A stretch of 64,000 bases of DNA, from positions 1-64,000 of the forward strand of contig JAKQNR010000011.1 of assembly GCA_029565685.1 (NCBI GenBank), written 5' to 3'. Source of the DNA: a bacterium. GTDB lineage: Bacteria > Zhuqueibacterota > Zhuqueibacteria > Residuimicrobiales > Residuimicrobiaceae. Position numbers and translations under genes: made by a program. The notes under the pieces were generated by a model. That model did not search any database, was not told where the DNA came from, and saw only the letters and a list, made by a program, of their open reading frames with translations. Of the stretch, positions 42,689-52,818 are shown one piece after another (within the stretch, counting starts at the first letter, position 1; every line of letters begins with the position of its first letter).

Positions 42689-45600
42689 ATGTTTGCGAGA
42701 AAATCTTTCGTACAGCTCACGTTTCTGGTACTGTTGGCGGGTGCAGGACGAATGTGGGCGGCTGAAACAGCGCCGGTACATGAACGGTTGCTCTATGAAG
42801 ATAATCTGCAAAGCGCGGGGCAAAAGCCCATCGGCGAGATCATCAACGGGAACATCGATAAATGGTCGCCGGGAGAATTTATTGCCGGCAAAGGCTGGAA
42901 GGTTTCCAATAAATTCTCCCAACTGCGCATCAAGCTGCCGGAATATCTGCCTGCCGAGGGGAGCGTGGAGGTGGAGGTGACCAATTTTTATCCTCCCGGA
43001 CAGTTGGAGGAGAACAGCGAATCGCCCATCTCCATTTGGTCGCGGCCGGAGAGCGATATGTACGCGTTGAATAATACGCCGGCCTCCTTTTTTTATACCA
43101 AACTGGAAAAGAAATTTGTCTCGGGTAAAACCGCCGCTTGGATGTATCGCATTCATACCGGCTATTACCCCAACGCGGCGGAGACAGACGAGCCCACGGG
43201 ACCGGCGGATTTTCTCACCTGGGATGCCACCGCCACCTATAAAATTCGATTGGCCTGGACCGCGCAAAAAATATTTCTGCTCGTCGATGGCAAAATCGTC
43301 GCCAGCCAGGAGGCGCCTAAAGGCAGCTTTTTCCGGGAAAATTTCGCCTACATCTGCCTGGGCAACAGCACCTACGCCTGGAACGGCATGTCCGGCCCTG
43401 TTTACAAGAGTATAAAAGTTTACACCGCGGCCACCAGTCTGCCGTTCGCCGATGTGTCGAAATCGGCCAAGATCGATGACAGCCCGCATGTCGGCGTGCA
43501 GAGTCTGGCCGTGGCGGATATCAACAACGACGGCCTGCAGGATTTCTATACTGTGCTGTATGATGGGGCGGAGAGCAAGTCCAATAAACTCTTCGTCCAG
43601 TCCACTGACAACACTTTCACCGAGGAAGCTTCTGTCCGCGGCCTCGGCAGTGCGGGCAGCTGGAGCGCGGCGGCGTTCGCCGATGTAGACGGCGACGGGG
43701 ACATGGATCTTATTCAAGGCAGCCGGACGACGGCGCCGCTGCTGTATCTCAACAACAACGGCAGTTTTACCGAAGTGTCCGCGCAGCGTAACATCTCCGG
43801 CGTCGGCCGCAACGCCAAAGCCATTCTGCCGCTGGATGTGGAGAACGACGGCGATGTGGATTTTATCGTCGTCGATGGCGATGTCGCTCATGAAACGTAT
43901 GTCAATCGCGGCAACGGCGTCTTTGACCTGCAGGACAAGGGACTGGGAACAGTGACCGGATCCGTGCAGGGTGCGGTGACCGGTGATTTTAATGGCGATT
44001 CGTATACCGACGTTTTCATCACTCGTCGTGATTTGGCGTGCGGATTGTTCATCTATAATCCAGCCACCGGCCGGTACGCCGATGAAGCAACCAGCCGCGG
44101 CGTCGCTCTCACGGCCCGGTCCAACTGTCCTACGGTTGCAGATTACGACAATGACGGCGATCTGGATCTTATGCTCGGCATCCGCAGCACCAGCGCCGAT
44201 AGAGCTCCTTTGAACGTGATATTCGAGAACAACGGCAGCGGCACTTTTGCCAACAGCAGCACAACCGCTAATATCAAAATCGACACCTATGCGCTGTATC
44301 CCGGTGACCTCGACAACGACGGATACATCGATCTGTATGCCCTGCGGACGGATCACGATGCCTACGAGCCGACCTCGCGAATCTTTTTGAACAATAAGAA
44401 CCGCAGTTTTGCCGAGCAGACCGGTACGGGCGCCGAGCTGGTGTACGTCGATGGCCGGGCCGGCGCTCTGCTGGATTATGACGGCGACGGCATGCTGGAC
44501 ATTCTGGGCATCGGCAAGGGCGCGATTGAGACCACCAGCACCATGCCTTATGGCCGAAACGCTCTTCTGAAAAATGCGGCTCTCAACAACAATAACTTTT
44601 TGGATGTCGCCGTGTTGGATCAAAAGGGCTTTGTCAATGGTCTGGGATCGAAAATTTGGCTCTATAACGCCGGCCAGTACGATCAGAAAGCCGGATTGTT
44701 AGGCTATCGGCAGGTGTTGCCGAATCAGGGCTATCAAAGCACCGTCAGCTATGAACAGCATTTCGGATTGGGCGGCGCCGCTTTGGTCGATGTCAAGGTG
44801 CAAACGCCTGGTGGAAAAGTGATCTCCCGGCTGGGCGTACAGGCCAATCAACGGATCGCCATTACGCCCTTTAACACCAAACCGCAGTCAATGGTCATGG
44901 TCAAGGGCAACAACCAGACCGGCATGGCCAACGCTCTGCTCACTGATTCCCTTGCCGTGCGGGTGATCGATACGGATGGCAAGAGCCTGCCCGGCCATCC
45001 GGTCACTTTTCAAGTTCTGCAAGGGGGCGGCACTCTCAACGGCAGCACGGCGGCACAGCAGATCTCCACGGATGCGCATGGACTGGCCAGAGTCGCCTGG
45101 AAAGTGGGAACCTTGGCCGGAGGCGAGAACCGCGTGCGTGCAGCGACAACCCGAGACGATGCTGTAGCCGTAGCCGGTTCGCCCATAGAGTTCATCGCTT
45201 CGGTGACTCCGGGGCCGGCAGCCACCATGGCCAAGATCTCCGGCGACGGTCAGCAGGGCTACATGAATCAAACGCTGGCTCTGCCGCTGGTGGTCAAAGT
45301 GACCGATGCCTTTGGCAATGTGACGGCGAACCAGCCGGTAACCTTTAGCGTGGTTCTCGGCGGCGGCACTTTGAACGGAACCATGGCCGGCGAACAACAG
45401 GTGATGACCGACGCCCTTGGCCTGGCGCAGTGCGCCTGGAAGCTGGGCGGTTCGATCGGCACGCAGACCATCTCGGTGTGGGCCTCTTTCAACAGCAGCT
45501 CTCCGTATCAATTCTCGGCAACAGCCAGAGAGCCGCAGGGCGAACTGCTGATGTTCAGCGGCAACAACCAGACCGGCACGGTCAATTTGCCGTTGTCCGC

Positions 45601-48600
45601 ACCCCTGGTGGTCAAGCTGCAGGATTTCCGCCAGACGCCGGTGAGCAATGTCAAAGTGCGGTTTACCGTGATCTCCGGCGGCGGCAAATTCTCCGGCGCC
45701 ACCACCGCCGAGGCCGCCACCAACAGCAACGGCCTCGCTTCGATCACGCCGACGTTGGGCACAGCCATGGGCGACACCAACAATGTATTTCATGCCATCT
45801 ATGAAGGCGCCAATGGATCGCCGGTGGTTTTCAAGGCCAGCGCGCACGCCGGCAGCGCCTATCGGATGATCGAAGTGTCAGGGAACAGCCAGACAGGCAA
45901 AGTGAACCGCTCCTTGCCGAGGCCGTTCACCCTGCGCGTTGTCGATGCCTATTCCAATCCGGTATCCGGCCAGCAGGTTGATTTTGTCGTCGCCGCGGGC
46001 GGCGGAACGCTGGCCGGCCAGACGACCAGAAGAGTCTCCTCGGACTCGGCCGGCTATGCCGTTGCCACGCTCCGGCTGGGTGTGACCGTGGGGGTCAACA
46101 CCGTTACCGCGGCCAGCTCTGGTTTGCAGGGTTCACCGCTCACCTTTACGGCTGAAGGCCAGGCGGGCACGCCGGTCAAATTTTTCAGCGTATCCGGCAA
46201 CCGCCAGCGCGGCATACTCGGTCAACCATTGCCCTATCCCTTTGTGGTTGCGCTGACCGATTCTTTCGCCAATCCCATCGCCAACCATCCGGTTCAGTTT
46301 ACGGTTTCCAAAGGCACCGGCTCGTTCAGCGGCCAGGGATTGGTTTCAGTGACGACCAATGCTCTGGGCCAAGCGGGCGCAACCCTGACCATGGGGGCCA
46401 CCGGCTACTCTAATGAGGTAACGGTTACCACCCAGTATAACAGCATGCCGGTGGGAAGCCCGCAGATCTTTACCGCTTCCACAGCCGCCACCACGCCGGA
46501 TTCGCTGGTCTATGTGAGCGGCAACAATCAGATCGGCCGAGTAAGCGCGCCCTTGCCGCAGCCGTTAAAAGTGATGGTGGTGGATGCCAACGGAATTCCA
46601 GTTCCCAATCACACGGTCACCTTTCTGGCAGTGCTCAGCGGCACCAGCTTTGGCGGCAAACAGACGCTGGATGTGAATACCGATGCGGAAGGCATTGCCT
46701 CTGCCACGCCCACCATCGGCACGGCCATTGGCGATGGCAACAATGTGTTTCAAGCGCGCGCGTATTACAACAACGCGCATCTGAAAAATTCGCCTCTGGT
46801 CTTTTTGGCCTCCGGACGCCGCAGCACGGCGCGACAGCTGAACTATGTGTCCGGCAACAATCAATCCGGAACCGTTGGCGAATATCTTCCCGATTCGCTG
46901 CGCGTGTCGGTGGTCGATGGACAAGGCAATCCGGTGAGCAATCATCCGGTGACTTTTGAAGTACAGCAGGGCAATGCGACTATCAACGGCACAGCAACCA
47001 CTTATCAGGCGCTGTCCCGGGGCTCGGGCCAGGCGGTGGTCGCAGTGAAACTGCCGGTTCTGCCTTCCACCGTGCGCATTCGCGTTTCCACGGATGACGG
47101 TCAGACTGCTCTGATTAATTCTCCGCTCTATTTCGATGCCACTGCGCTGGTGGGGCCGCCCAGCGCCCTCACCTCCAGCCGTACGGTGGTGACGCCGGTC
47201 GTAGCGGACGGCGTGCAGACGTCCAAGATCTCTCTGCTGCTCAAGGATGCGCAGAACAATCCGGTGTCCGGCAGGGTGGTGCAGATCTTTACCAAGGGGC
47301 TGGATGTGCAGGTGCATCAGCCTGATGCGGCGTCGGACATCAACGGCTTGGCCCAGGGCTGGCTCGCTTCGGCACGCACCGGCGCGGTGAAAGTTTGGAC
47401 CACTGTGGACGGCGTGATGATCCCCGCCGACACTTCGGTGGTCGCCTTTGTCGCCGGCGTGCCCAAGGAGGCCGTGCCTTTCGGCTCCGGACAAATGGTG
47501 CTGCGTGGAAGCGTGCTGCCCATGCCTCTGGGTCTGCATCTGTATGACGCCAACGGCAACCCGGTTCCGGATGTCAATGTGGCTTTTACGATTCTCACCG
47601 GCGGCGGCACGCTGCTGGAACAGCAGCCGGTAAAAACCGATCCGCAGGGCAAAGCCTCTGTGCACTGGAAACTGGGTCCGCAGGTGGACACGCAGACTTT
47701 GCAAGCGGTGGTCAGCGGTCTGGCCGGCGATCCGCTCACTTTTACTGCCATCGCCATGCCGCCTAATCCCGGCACCATCGAACAACTCTCCGGCGACCGT
47801 CAGATCGGCGTGGTCAACACCACGTTGCCGGATTCGTTCAAAGTGGTGGTGCGCGACTCGACGGGCAAAGTGGCCGAAGGCCTGCCGGTTTACTTTCATT
47901 TCACCGGTCAGGGACAGGCGATGAGCCCCAACCCGGTGCGCACCGATCGACGCGGCGTGGCCGCGGTCCTCTACCGTCCGGGTGGCTCCCTGCTCGGCGA
48001 ATATCAGGCCACGGCCACGGTGCCGGGGCTGACCCAGTCGGTTGAATTCAGATTCATTGTTCAAGCCCTGCCGACCATCTTTTTAGTCAAACAGGACATT
48101 CCCGCCGCCAGCCGGCCCAGGCAGGTGGTCGAACTGGCGGTTCAGGCGGTGGATGCCTATAACCGAGCGCTGGCAGGCAGACTGGTGACCTTTGAAGTGA
48201 CCGAGGGCGCGGGTTTGTTTCAGGACGCGCTGCCTGTGACCACGGATGAAAACGGTTTTGCCCGCATTCGCTGGCAGCTGGGATTGACGGCTGCGCAAAA
48301 GGTAAAAGCCTCGGCGTTGAACATCCATGCAACGCCGGTTACCTTTGCCACCACTGCGGTGAACAGCAAGCCTCGGTTGACCGTGCCGGAGATGAAAAAC
48401 ACGCTGCCCGGACAATACATCACTGCGACCATCACGGCGGTCGACGCGGACGGCGATGCGGTGACCATCAAAGCGCGCAATCTGCCCAAAGGCGCTCTGT
48501 TCGATTCCACCTCGAGTCGGCTGTTCCAGTGGACGCCCAGTAGCGCCCAGTCCGGCGCCTATACGGTGACCTTTATTGCAACCGATCCGTACGCTGCCGC

Positions 48601-49489
48601 CGACACCGCCACCTGGCGCATCAATGTGGAAACGCTCAACCAGGCGCCGCGCATCACCTCTTTCTCGCCCGCGGACACGGTGGTGGAAGCCTATTATTAT
48701 GAAACGCTGGCCTTTTCGGTCTCTGCCATGGATCCGGATAATAACAGCCTGACCTATTTCTGGAAGGTCAACGGCGGCTTTGCCGGCAATCAGACCGAAC
48801 TGGTAATGAGGCCGGAACCGGACAATTTTTCCGAGGATATGTACGTGCGGGTCGAAATTTCCGACGGCAGCGCTTTGGCGGTCGCGCGTTGGCACGTGCA
48901 TCTGTCGATCCGGCAGACGGTTCAGCTCAGCCATCTGGCTGTGCAGGCGATCGGGCGCAAGGCGGAATTAGCTTGGCAGACCAGCAGCGAACGGGATAAT
49001 CTTGGCTTTACCGTTCTGCGCAGCTGCAGCGCTGAGGGACCGTATCAAGCGATGACCGCGACCATGATTCCGCCCAACTCTGACGGCCGCTATGTGTGGA
49101 CCGATGAATCGGTGCAGCCGGGATTAAGTTATTACTACAAATTGCGCGATCTCGATCGCAACGGACAGAGCCAGGAGCATGGCCCGGTGTCCGTACAGAT
49201 CGCCCTGCCCGAGGTACTGGCTCTGGCGCAGAACTATCCCAATCCATTCAATCCAACCACCACCATTTCGTTTGAGCTGCCCAAAGCCCAAACAGTGGAA
49301 CTGCAGATTTTCAATTTGAACGGACAGATCGTCCGCACTCTGGCGAACGGGTCCTTCTCCGCAGGTGTTCATCAGGTGGTCTGGGATGGACGCGATCAGC
49401 AGGGAGGGCAGGTCACCAGCGGCATCTACTATTATATTCTGCGTGCTGGGGAACAGGTGATCATGAAAAAGCTGCTGTTGGCGAAATAG
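42689..49489 (+). CDS. Giant T9SS surface protein with FG-GAP and Ig-like repeats
   Basis: About 2266 residues; ATG 42689 preferred over 42677, which overlaps the ribosome-binding site AAGGA. Signal peptide TFLVLLAGAGRMWAAE. A LamG-like region of about 240 residues is followed by seven FG-GAP/VCBS calcium motifs (DINNDGLQD, DVDGDGDMD, DYDNDGDLD, DLDNDGYID and similar, about 270-620). About eleven Ig-like repeats follow (about 730-1900), most starting SGNNQTG or SGDxQxG. Two cadherin-like modules, a fibronectin-like segment (AELAWQTSSERDNLGFTVLR) and the sorting domain LALAQNYPNPFNPTTTISFE end the protein. Likely a long adhesive filament. Confidence 0.88.
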   Translation: MFARKSFVQLTFLVLLAGAGRMWAAETAPVHERLLYEDNLQSAGQKPIGEIINGNIDKWSPGEFIAGKGWKVSNKFSQLRIKLPEYLPAEGSVEVEVTNFYPPGQLEENSESPISIWSRPESDMYALNNTPASFFYTKLEKKFVSGKTAAWMYRIHTGYYPNAAETDEPTGPADFLTWDATATYKIRLAWTAQKIFLLVDGKIVASQEAPKGSFFRENFAYICLGNSTYAWNGMSGPVYKSIKVYTAATSLPFADVSKSAKIDDSPHVGVQSLAVADINNDGLQDFYTVLYDGAESKSNKLFVQSTDNTFTEEASVRGLGSAGSWSAAAFADVDGDGDMDLIQGSRTTAPLLYLNNNGSFTEVSAQRNISGVGRNAKAILPLDVENDGDVDFIVVDGDVAHETYVNRGNGVFDLQDKGLGTVTGSVQGAVTGDFNGDSYTDVFITRRDLACGLFIYNPATGRYADEATSRGVALTARSNCPTVADYDNDGDLDLMLGIRSTSADRAPLNVIFENNGSGTFANSSTTANIKIDTYALYPGDLDNDGYIDLYALRTDHDAYEPTSRIFLNNKNRSFAEQTGTGAELVYVDGRAGALLDYDGDGMLDILGIGKGAIETTSTMPYGRNALLKNAALNNNNFLDVAVLDQKGFVNGLGSKIWLYNAGQYDQKAGLLGYRQVLPNQGYQSTVSYEQHFGLGGAALVDVKVQTPGGKVISRLGVQANQRIAITPFNTKPQSMVMVKGNNQTGMANALLTDSLAVRVIDTDGKSLPGHPVTFQVLQGGGTLNGSTAAQQISTDAHGLARVAWKVGTLAGGENRVRAATTRDDAVAVAGSPIEFIASVTPGPAATMAKISGDGQQGYMNQTLALPLVVKVTDAFGNVTANQPVTFSVVLGGGTLNGTMAGEQQVMTDALGLAQCAWKLGGSIGTQTISVWASFNSSSPYQFSATAREPQGELLMFSGNNQTGTVNLPLSAPLVVKLQDFRQTPVSNVKVRFTVISGGGKFSGATTAEAATNSNGLASITPTLGTAMGDTNNVFHAIYEGANGSPVVFKASAHAGSAYRMIEVSGNSQTGKVNRSLPRPFTLRVVDAYSNPVSGQQVDFVVAAGGGTLAGQTTRRVSSDSAGYAVATLRLGVTVGVNTVTAASSGLQGSPLTFTAEGQAGTPVKFFSVSGNRQRGILGQPLPYPFVVALTDSFANPIANHPVQFTVSKGTGSFSGQGLVSVTTNALGQAGATLTMGATGYSNEVTVTTQYNSMPVGSPQIFTASTAATTPDSLVYVSGNNQIGRVSAPLPQPLKVMVVDANGIPVPNHTVTFLAVLSGTSFGGKQTLDVNTDAEGIASATPTIGTAIGDGNNVFQARAYYNNAHLKNSPLVFLASGRRSTARQLNYVSGNNQSGTVGEYLPDSLRVSVVDGQGNPVSNHPVTFEVQQGNATINGTATTYQALSRGSGQAVVAVKLPVLPSTVRIRVSTDDGQTALINSPLYFDATALVGPPSALTSSRTVVTPVVADGVQTSKISLLLKDAQNNPVSGRVVQIFTKGLDVQVHQPDAASDINGLAQGWLASARTGAVKVWTTVDGVMIPADTSVVAFVAGVPKEAVPFGSGQMVLRGSVLPMPLGLHLYDANGNPVPDVNVAFTILTGGGTLLEQQPVKTDPQGKASVHWKLGPQVDTQTLQAVVSGLAGDPLTFTAIAMPPNPGTIEQLSGDRQIGVVNTTLPDSFKVVVRDSTGKVAEGLPVYFHFTGQGQAMSPNPVRTDRRGVAAVLYRPGGSLLGEYQATATVPGLTQSVEFRFIVQALPTIFLVKQDIPAASRPRQVVELAVQAVDAYNRALAGRLVTFEVTEGAGLFQDALPVTTDENGFARIRWQLGLTAAQKVKASALNIHATPVTFATTAVNSKPRLTVPEMKNTLPGQYITATITAVDADGDAVTIKARNLPKGALFDSTSSRLFQWTPSSAQSGAYTVTFIATDPYAAADTATWRINVETLNQAPRITSFSPADTVVEAYYYETLAFSVSAMDPDNNSLTYFWKVNGGFAGNQTELVMRPEPDNFSEDMYVRVEISDGSALAVARWHVHLSIRQTVQLSHLAVQAIGRKAELAWQTSSERDNLGFTVLRSCSAEGPYQAMTATMIPPNSDGRYVWTDESVQPGLSYYYKLRDLDRNGQSQEHGPVSVQIALPEVLALAQNYPNPFNPTTTISFELPKAQTVELQIFNLNGQIVRTLANGSFSAGVHQVVWDGRDQQGGQVTSGIYYYILRAGEQVIMKKLLLAK

Positions 49490-49513
49490 TCGGCAGGGGG
49501 CGAAAACTGGAAA

Positions 49514-49551
49514 TAAAAAAAGCGGCCTGATAAGTCAGGTCGCTTTTTTTT
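49514..49551. terminator. Bidirectional terminator
   Basis: AGCGGCCTGA (49521-49530) pairs with TCAGGTCGCT (49535-49544) with one G-T pair and a 4-base loop. T-runs follow on the plus strand (49544-49551) and on the minus strand (A-run 49515-49521). It ends the giant-protein transcript; a gene on the minus strand stops at 49608, so it can serve both. Confidence 0.88.
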
Positions 49552-49607
49552 GATGGGTGTCAGACAAGCGGCGTTGCGCGGCGTTTGAATAGTTCAACCC
49601 GCTGAAA

Positions 49608-50594
49608 TCAAAGTTTTTTTAGAAAGATGCTGCCGCCCGAGGTGCGCAGGATCAGTTTGGGGCCGCCGCCGTTGACCGTGGCGCTCAGATGCGTTTTGCT
49701 CAACTCTCCCTGTACAGTGACTGGAAATTCGGTCACCACGCGGCCGCCGCTGGTGGCGGCATCGACATTCACCTGTATGTCCGGCGCCATGTTCACGGTG
49801 ATGCCGCCGCCCGAAGTGCGCAGCTCGCAGTCTGCACCAGGCTGCTGAGTGAGCGTCGCTTCCACGCTGCCGCCGGAGGTCGAGGCGTTGATCGCGCCCA
49901 TCACCTCTTCCACATGAATGCCCCCTCCGGAGGTTTTGGCCTGCACCGAGCCTTTGGCTTTTTTGATGGTGATGGAGCCGCCGGAGGTGGCGGCCACCAC
50001 CTGGCCCATCACTTCGCCGATGTGAATGCCGCCGCCGGAGGTGTTCACGTCGGCATCGCCGTCACAGCCCTGCAGCGAGATGCTGCCGCCCGAGGTTTTG
50101 CCGGTCACCGGCCCGCGGATGCGTCCAAAGGTCAGGCTGCCGCCCGACGTGCGCGTAGTGGCGCGGCCGTGCAGGTCCGCCACCGAGATGCTGCCGCCGG
50201 AGGTTTTCAAATCCACGTTGTATTTCAGCGGCACCGTAATGATGAAATGCAAGTTGAACTTGGCCCGGTCCCAGCCGAAAAAGCTGTCCGAGTCCTTGTG
50301 CTCGACCAGAACGTTTACGTTGTTCCCGGTCTGGGTGAATTCCATTTTCAGATCTTTGAGGATGCGGTCCACCTGTTCCCGGTCATTGGTGTTGAACTTG
50401 CGCTGCACGACAATCGTAACCTGATCACTGCCGACCGCCTGCACTTCGATGCCGCCTCGCTGGGTGTCGAGGGTCAGTACGCCGTTTTCTCCCACGCGAA
50501 ACGTTTTTTCCACCGTGTCCTCGATGTTCGCCAGCACCGTTCCCGCCCAAAAGGGGGCTGTGCATAACAGAGTGACAATCGATCGTGTTATCAT
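49608..50594 (-). CDS. DUF4097-type repeat protein with TSGG ladder
   Basis: 328 residues with a signal peptide (VTLLCTAPFWAGTVLA). After a start typical of DUF4097 (FRVGENGVLTLDTQRGGIEV) the sequence repeats xTSGGS/G at about 19-residue steps roughly ten times (TSGGSISVADLHG, TSGGSLTFGRIRG, TSGGGIHIGEVMG and so on). This predicts a right-handed beta helix of stacked turns. It follows the ECF sigma and anti-sigma genes in one operon and is separated from the next DUF4097 gene by 10 bases. It is a likely regulon target or envelope-stress sensor (inference). Confidence 0.78.
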   Translation of the reverse strand: MITRSIVTLLCTAPFWAGTVLANIEDTVEKTFRVGENGVLTLDTQRGGIEVQAVGSDQVTIVVQRKFNTNDREQVDRILKDLKMEFTQTGNNVNVLVEHKDSDSFFGWDRAKFNLHFIITVPLKYNVDLKTSGGSISVADLHGRATTRTSGGSLTFGRIRGPVTGKTSGGSISLQGCDGDADVNTSGGGIHIGEVMGQVVAATSGGSITIKKAKGSVQAKTSGGGIHVEEVMGAINASTSGGSVEATLTQQPGADCELRTSGGGITVNMAPDIQVNVDAATSGGRVVTEFPVTVQGELSKTHLSATVNGGGPKLILRTSGGSIFLKKL

Positions 50595-50604
50595 GATGAT
50601 CTCC

Positions 50605-51837
50605 TTATGATCCGGCTTTTTGTATATAGACGTCGCCGCCGTCAGCCTTTAATTCGATGACGTCGCCTCCGCCGTTGATCTCACCTGTACTACGTATAAT
50701 TTTTCTTCCGGTTTCATCCTGAGATGATTTAGTCAGCGGAAAATCGCTATAGATGTCGTTGCGCGATCCGGATCGACGGGACAGCCGCACCTCCGCGAGG
50801 ATGCGGGCCGGCAGCCGGGAGGGAAGGATCACCTTGATGTCGCCGCCGGTGGTCTCTGCATGCAGCGCATGCGGTTTGGAAAAATCCTCAAGCGTCATCT
50901 CGATGGAGATATCGCCGCCCATGGAGGTCGCGGTCGCGGCCGCCTGGAGATCCGCCACTTGAATTTCTCCGCCCATGGTGCTTATATTTGCTTCAGCGAA
51001 CAGCCGGTTGGCCTCGATGTCGCCGCCGCGAGTGGATATCTGCAGGGCGCTGCGACAGTCCTCGACATCGATGTCTCCGCCCATGGTGGAGAGCTGCACG
51101 GATTCTCCCTGCACATCGGTCAGGGTGATGTCTCCACCCATGGTCAGCGCTTTCAGGCTGCCGGTTATTTTCTGCAGCAGCAGATCTCCGCCGGCGGTGG
51201 ACAGTTCGATTTTGTTTTTGGCATTCAGCAGGTCGATATCGCCGCCGGCCGTGCTGATGACGGACTCGCTGAATATATTCTTCAGATCCACATCGCCCCC
51301 TGCCGTGGAGGCGCGCAGAGATCCATGAACGCCGTCAAAATCCAGATCGCCTCCCGCGGTATTAACCTCGACCGTGCCGCCGGTCTCCTTGAGACCGACA
51401 TCTCCCCCGGCAGAGTGCAGCTGGATTTGGCCGGAAACCCCTTCAACCTGGATATCGCCCCGTCCGGCCTTGAGCTGCAGATTGAATTTTTCCGGCAGAG
51501 TGACCGTCAGGTGACGTACGACGTTTGAGTGCGTTGCCCCGGCGGTGATCACGATGCCGCCGGCCTGTTGCTGAAACGCCTCTTTCTCCGCCTTCACGAT
51601 CCGGTCCAGTTCTTCTTGAGTGAGGACCTCGACGTGCAGCTCGGCGTGAATGATCACCTGATCCCCGCCGCCCTGAACCGTGATGTCGCCGTTCATGTTG
51701 TCGACGGTCAAAGTGCCGCCCGGTGAAGCCGTAAAGCGCTTATCCAGGACCACGCGATAATCGCCGCTGGAGCCGGTGACGGTCTGCCCCATGGCCAGCG
51801 CCGCAGTCGTTAACAAAAGCAAAAAGAACTTTTTCAT
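50605..51837 (-). CDS. DUF4097-type repeat protein with GGD ladder
   Basis: 410 residues with a signal peptide (FFLLLLTTAALAMG). It shares the start logic of the next gene (TVDNMNGDITVQGGG) and then repeats STAGGDV/STMGGDI at steps of about 18 residues, roughly twelve times. A C-terminal segment with basic residues (ILAEVRLSRRSGSRNDIYSD) closes the fold. ATG lies one base downstream of the anti-sigma stop. A paralogue of the gene at 49608 with a different repeat letter (GGD instead of SGG). The function is not known. Confidence 0.78.
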   Translation of the reverse strand: MKKFFLLLLTTAALAMGQTVTGSSGDYRVVLDKRFTASPGGTLTVDNMNGDITVQGGGDQVIIHAELHVEVLTQEELDRIVKAEKEAFQQQAGGIVITAGATHSNVVRHLTVTLPEKFNLQLKAGRGDIQVEGVSGQIQLHSAGGDVGLKETGGTVEVNTAGGDLDFDGVHGSLRASTAGGDVDLKNIFSESVISTAGGDIDLLNAKNKIELSTAGGDLLLQKITGSLKALTMGGDITLTDVQGESVQLSTMGGDIDVEDCRSALQISTRGGDIEANRLFAEANISTMGGEIQVADLQAAATATSMGGDISIEMTLEDFSKPHALHAETTGGDIKVILPSRLPARILAEVRLSRRSGSRNDIYSDFPLTKSSQDETGRKIIRSTGEINGGGDVIELKADGGDVYIQKAGS

Positions 51838-52815
51838 TTAACCCTCCCGACTGGATAAAAGACCGGTCGATTTTTCCAACTCTATTTTTTTCAGCAGATC
51901 ATTGGCACGATGGCGGATATAGCTGCTGGTGTCCGCCTGAACGGAACGCAACAGGGGTTCCCGGCTCTCAACGGGTTCCAGCGGCCCGGTCAGAGAGTCA
52001 AAGGCCTGAATGCGCAGCGCGGGATTTCGATCATAGAGCAGTACGCGCGTCAAGGCGGTGCGGATGGCCTCGTTGATCGGCACGGATTGGAGCGCACGCA
52101 CGGCCATCAAGCGTACGCCCTGATTGGGTTCTTTTCTCAGCACCTGTTCCAGACTGCCGATCAGCTCGACATCCAGGCTTTGCTCTTTATGAGCAATGGC
52201 CTGCAGCACTTTGGCCGCATACAGCCGCGTCGATGGATTTTCCTCCTCAGTCAGCGCGTGGCGGATCATCTGCCTGACCAGCGGACTTTCAACCGGCCCT
52301 TGAAACACGATGTGGTTCACGGTCTGGTAGCGGAGATCCACGGTCCCAGATTTGGCATGATAGCGTATCCGCTCGATCTCTCCGAGATAGGGATCGATCT
52401 CGATCTGGCCTGTGTGGATGGACTGTCCGGCGGTCAACAGCGTTTCCAGGGCCCCGGCATCAGAGAGGCGCTGGTCAGCGCTCCAGCGGCCCAGGCCGAA
52501 GCCCAGGGCCAGAATCAGCAGCGCCAGACCCCACTGAACCGCCGGCGTCCAGCGCGGCCAGGTCAATCCGGATTTCACCGGTTGCCGGCGCAGCTGGTCG
52601 GACAGCCGCTCGCGCAGAGAGGCGAGAAGCCGATCGTCCGGCACAAAGGCCGGAACGCCGGCCAGCGTTTGCTTTATTTGCTCCAATTCCGTCAGAGCCT
52701 GGCGGCAGTCCGGGCACACCTGCAGGTGCAGGTCCAGTACCTTGCGCTCTTCAGGATCCAATTCGGCGGTCTGGTAAAGCGCCAGCATGGGTCGATAGGA
52801 TTTACATGTTTTCAT
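51838..52815 (-). CDS. Anti-sigma factor with zinc-finger and HEAT-like repeats
   Basis: 325 residues. The N-terminus is a zf-HC2 anti-sigma domain: Cys at position 4, then HLQVCPDC (H-x3-C-x2-C, about 30-37). One TM segment follows (WGLALLILALGFGLG, about 93-107). The part outside the membrane has helical repeats typical of HEAT (LYAAKVLQAIAHKE, RLMAVRALQSVPINEA, LRIQAFDSLTGPLE, YIRHRANDLLKKI). Such anti-sigma factors bind the ECF sigma protein encoded immediately upstream and release it on a signal; a HEAT-type sensor part is unusual. It is three bases from the sigma stop. Confidence 0.82.
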   Translation of the reverse strand: MKTCKSYRPMLALYQTAELDPEERKVLDLHLQVCPDCRQALTELEQIKQTLAGVPAFVPDDRLLASLRERLSDQLRRQPVKSGLTWPRWTPAVQWGLALLILALGFGLGRWSADQRLSDAGALETLLTAGQSIHTGQIEIDPYLGEIERIRYHAKSGTVDLRYQTVNHIVFQGPVESPLVRQMIRHALTEEENPSTRLYAAKVLQAIAHKEQSLDVELIGSLEQVLRKEPNQGVRLMAVRALQSVPINEAIRTALTRVLLYDRNPALRIQAFDSLTGPLEPVESREPLLRSVQADTSSYIRHRANDLLKKIELEKSTGLLSSREG

Positions 52816-52818
52816 TCG

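Noticed and set aside
41538..50567. Several long antisense frames opposite the giant surface proteins and DUF4097 genes (for example 42668-44623, 46565-48064, 49689-50567)
   Set aside because: They arise from strand bias and repeats. No start context or recognisable domain was seen, and the sense frames explain the sequence.
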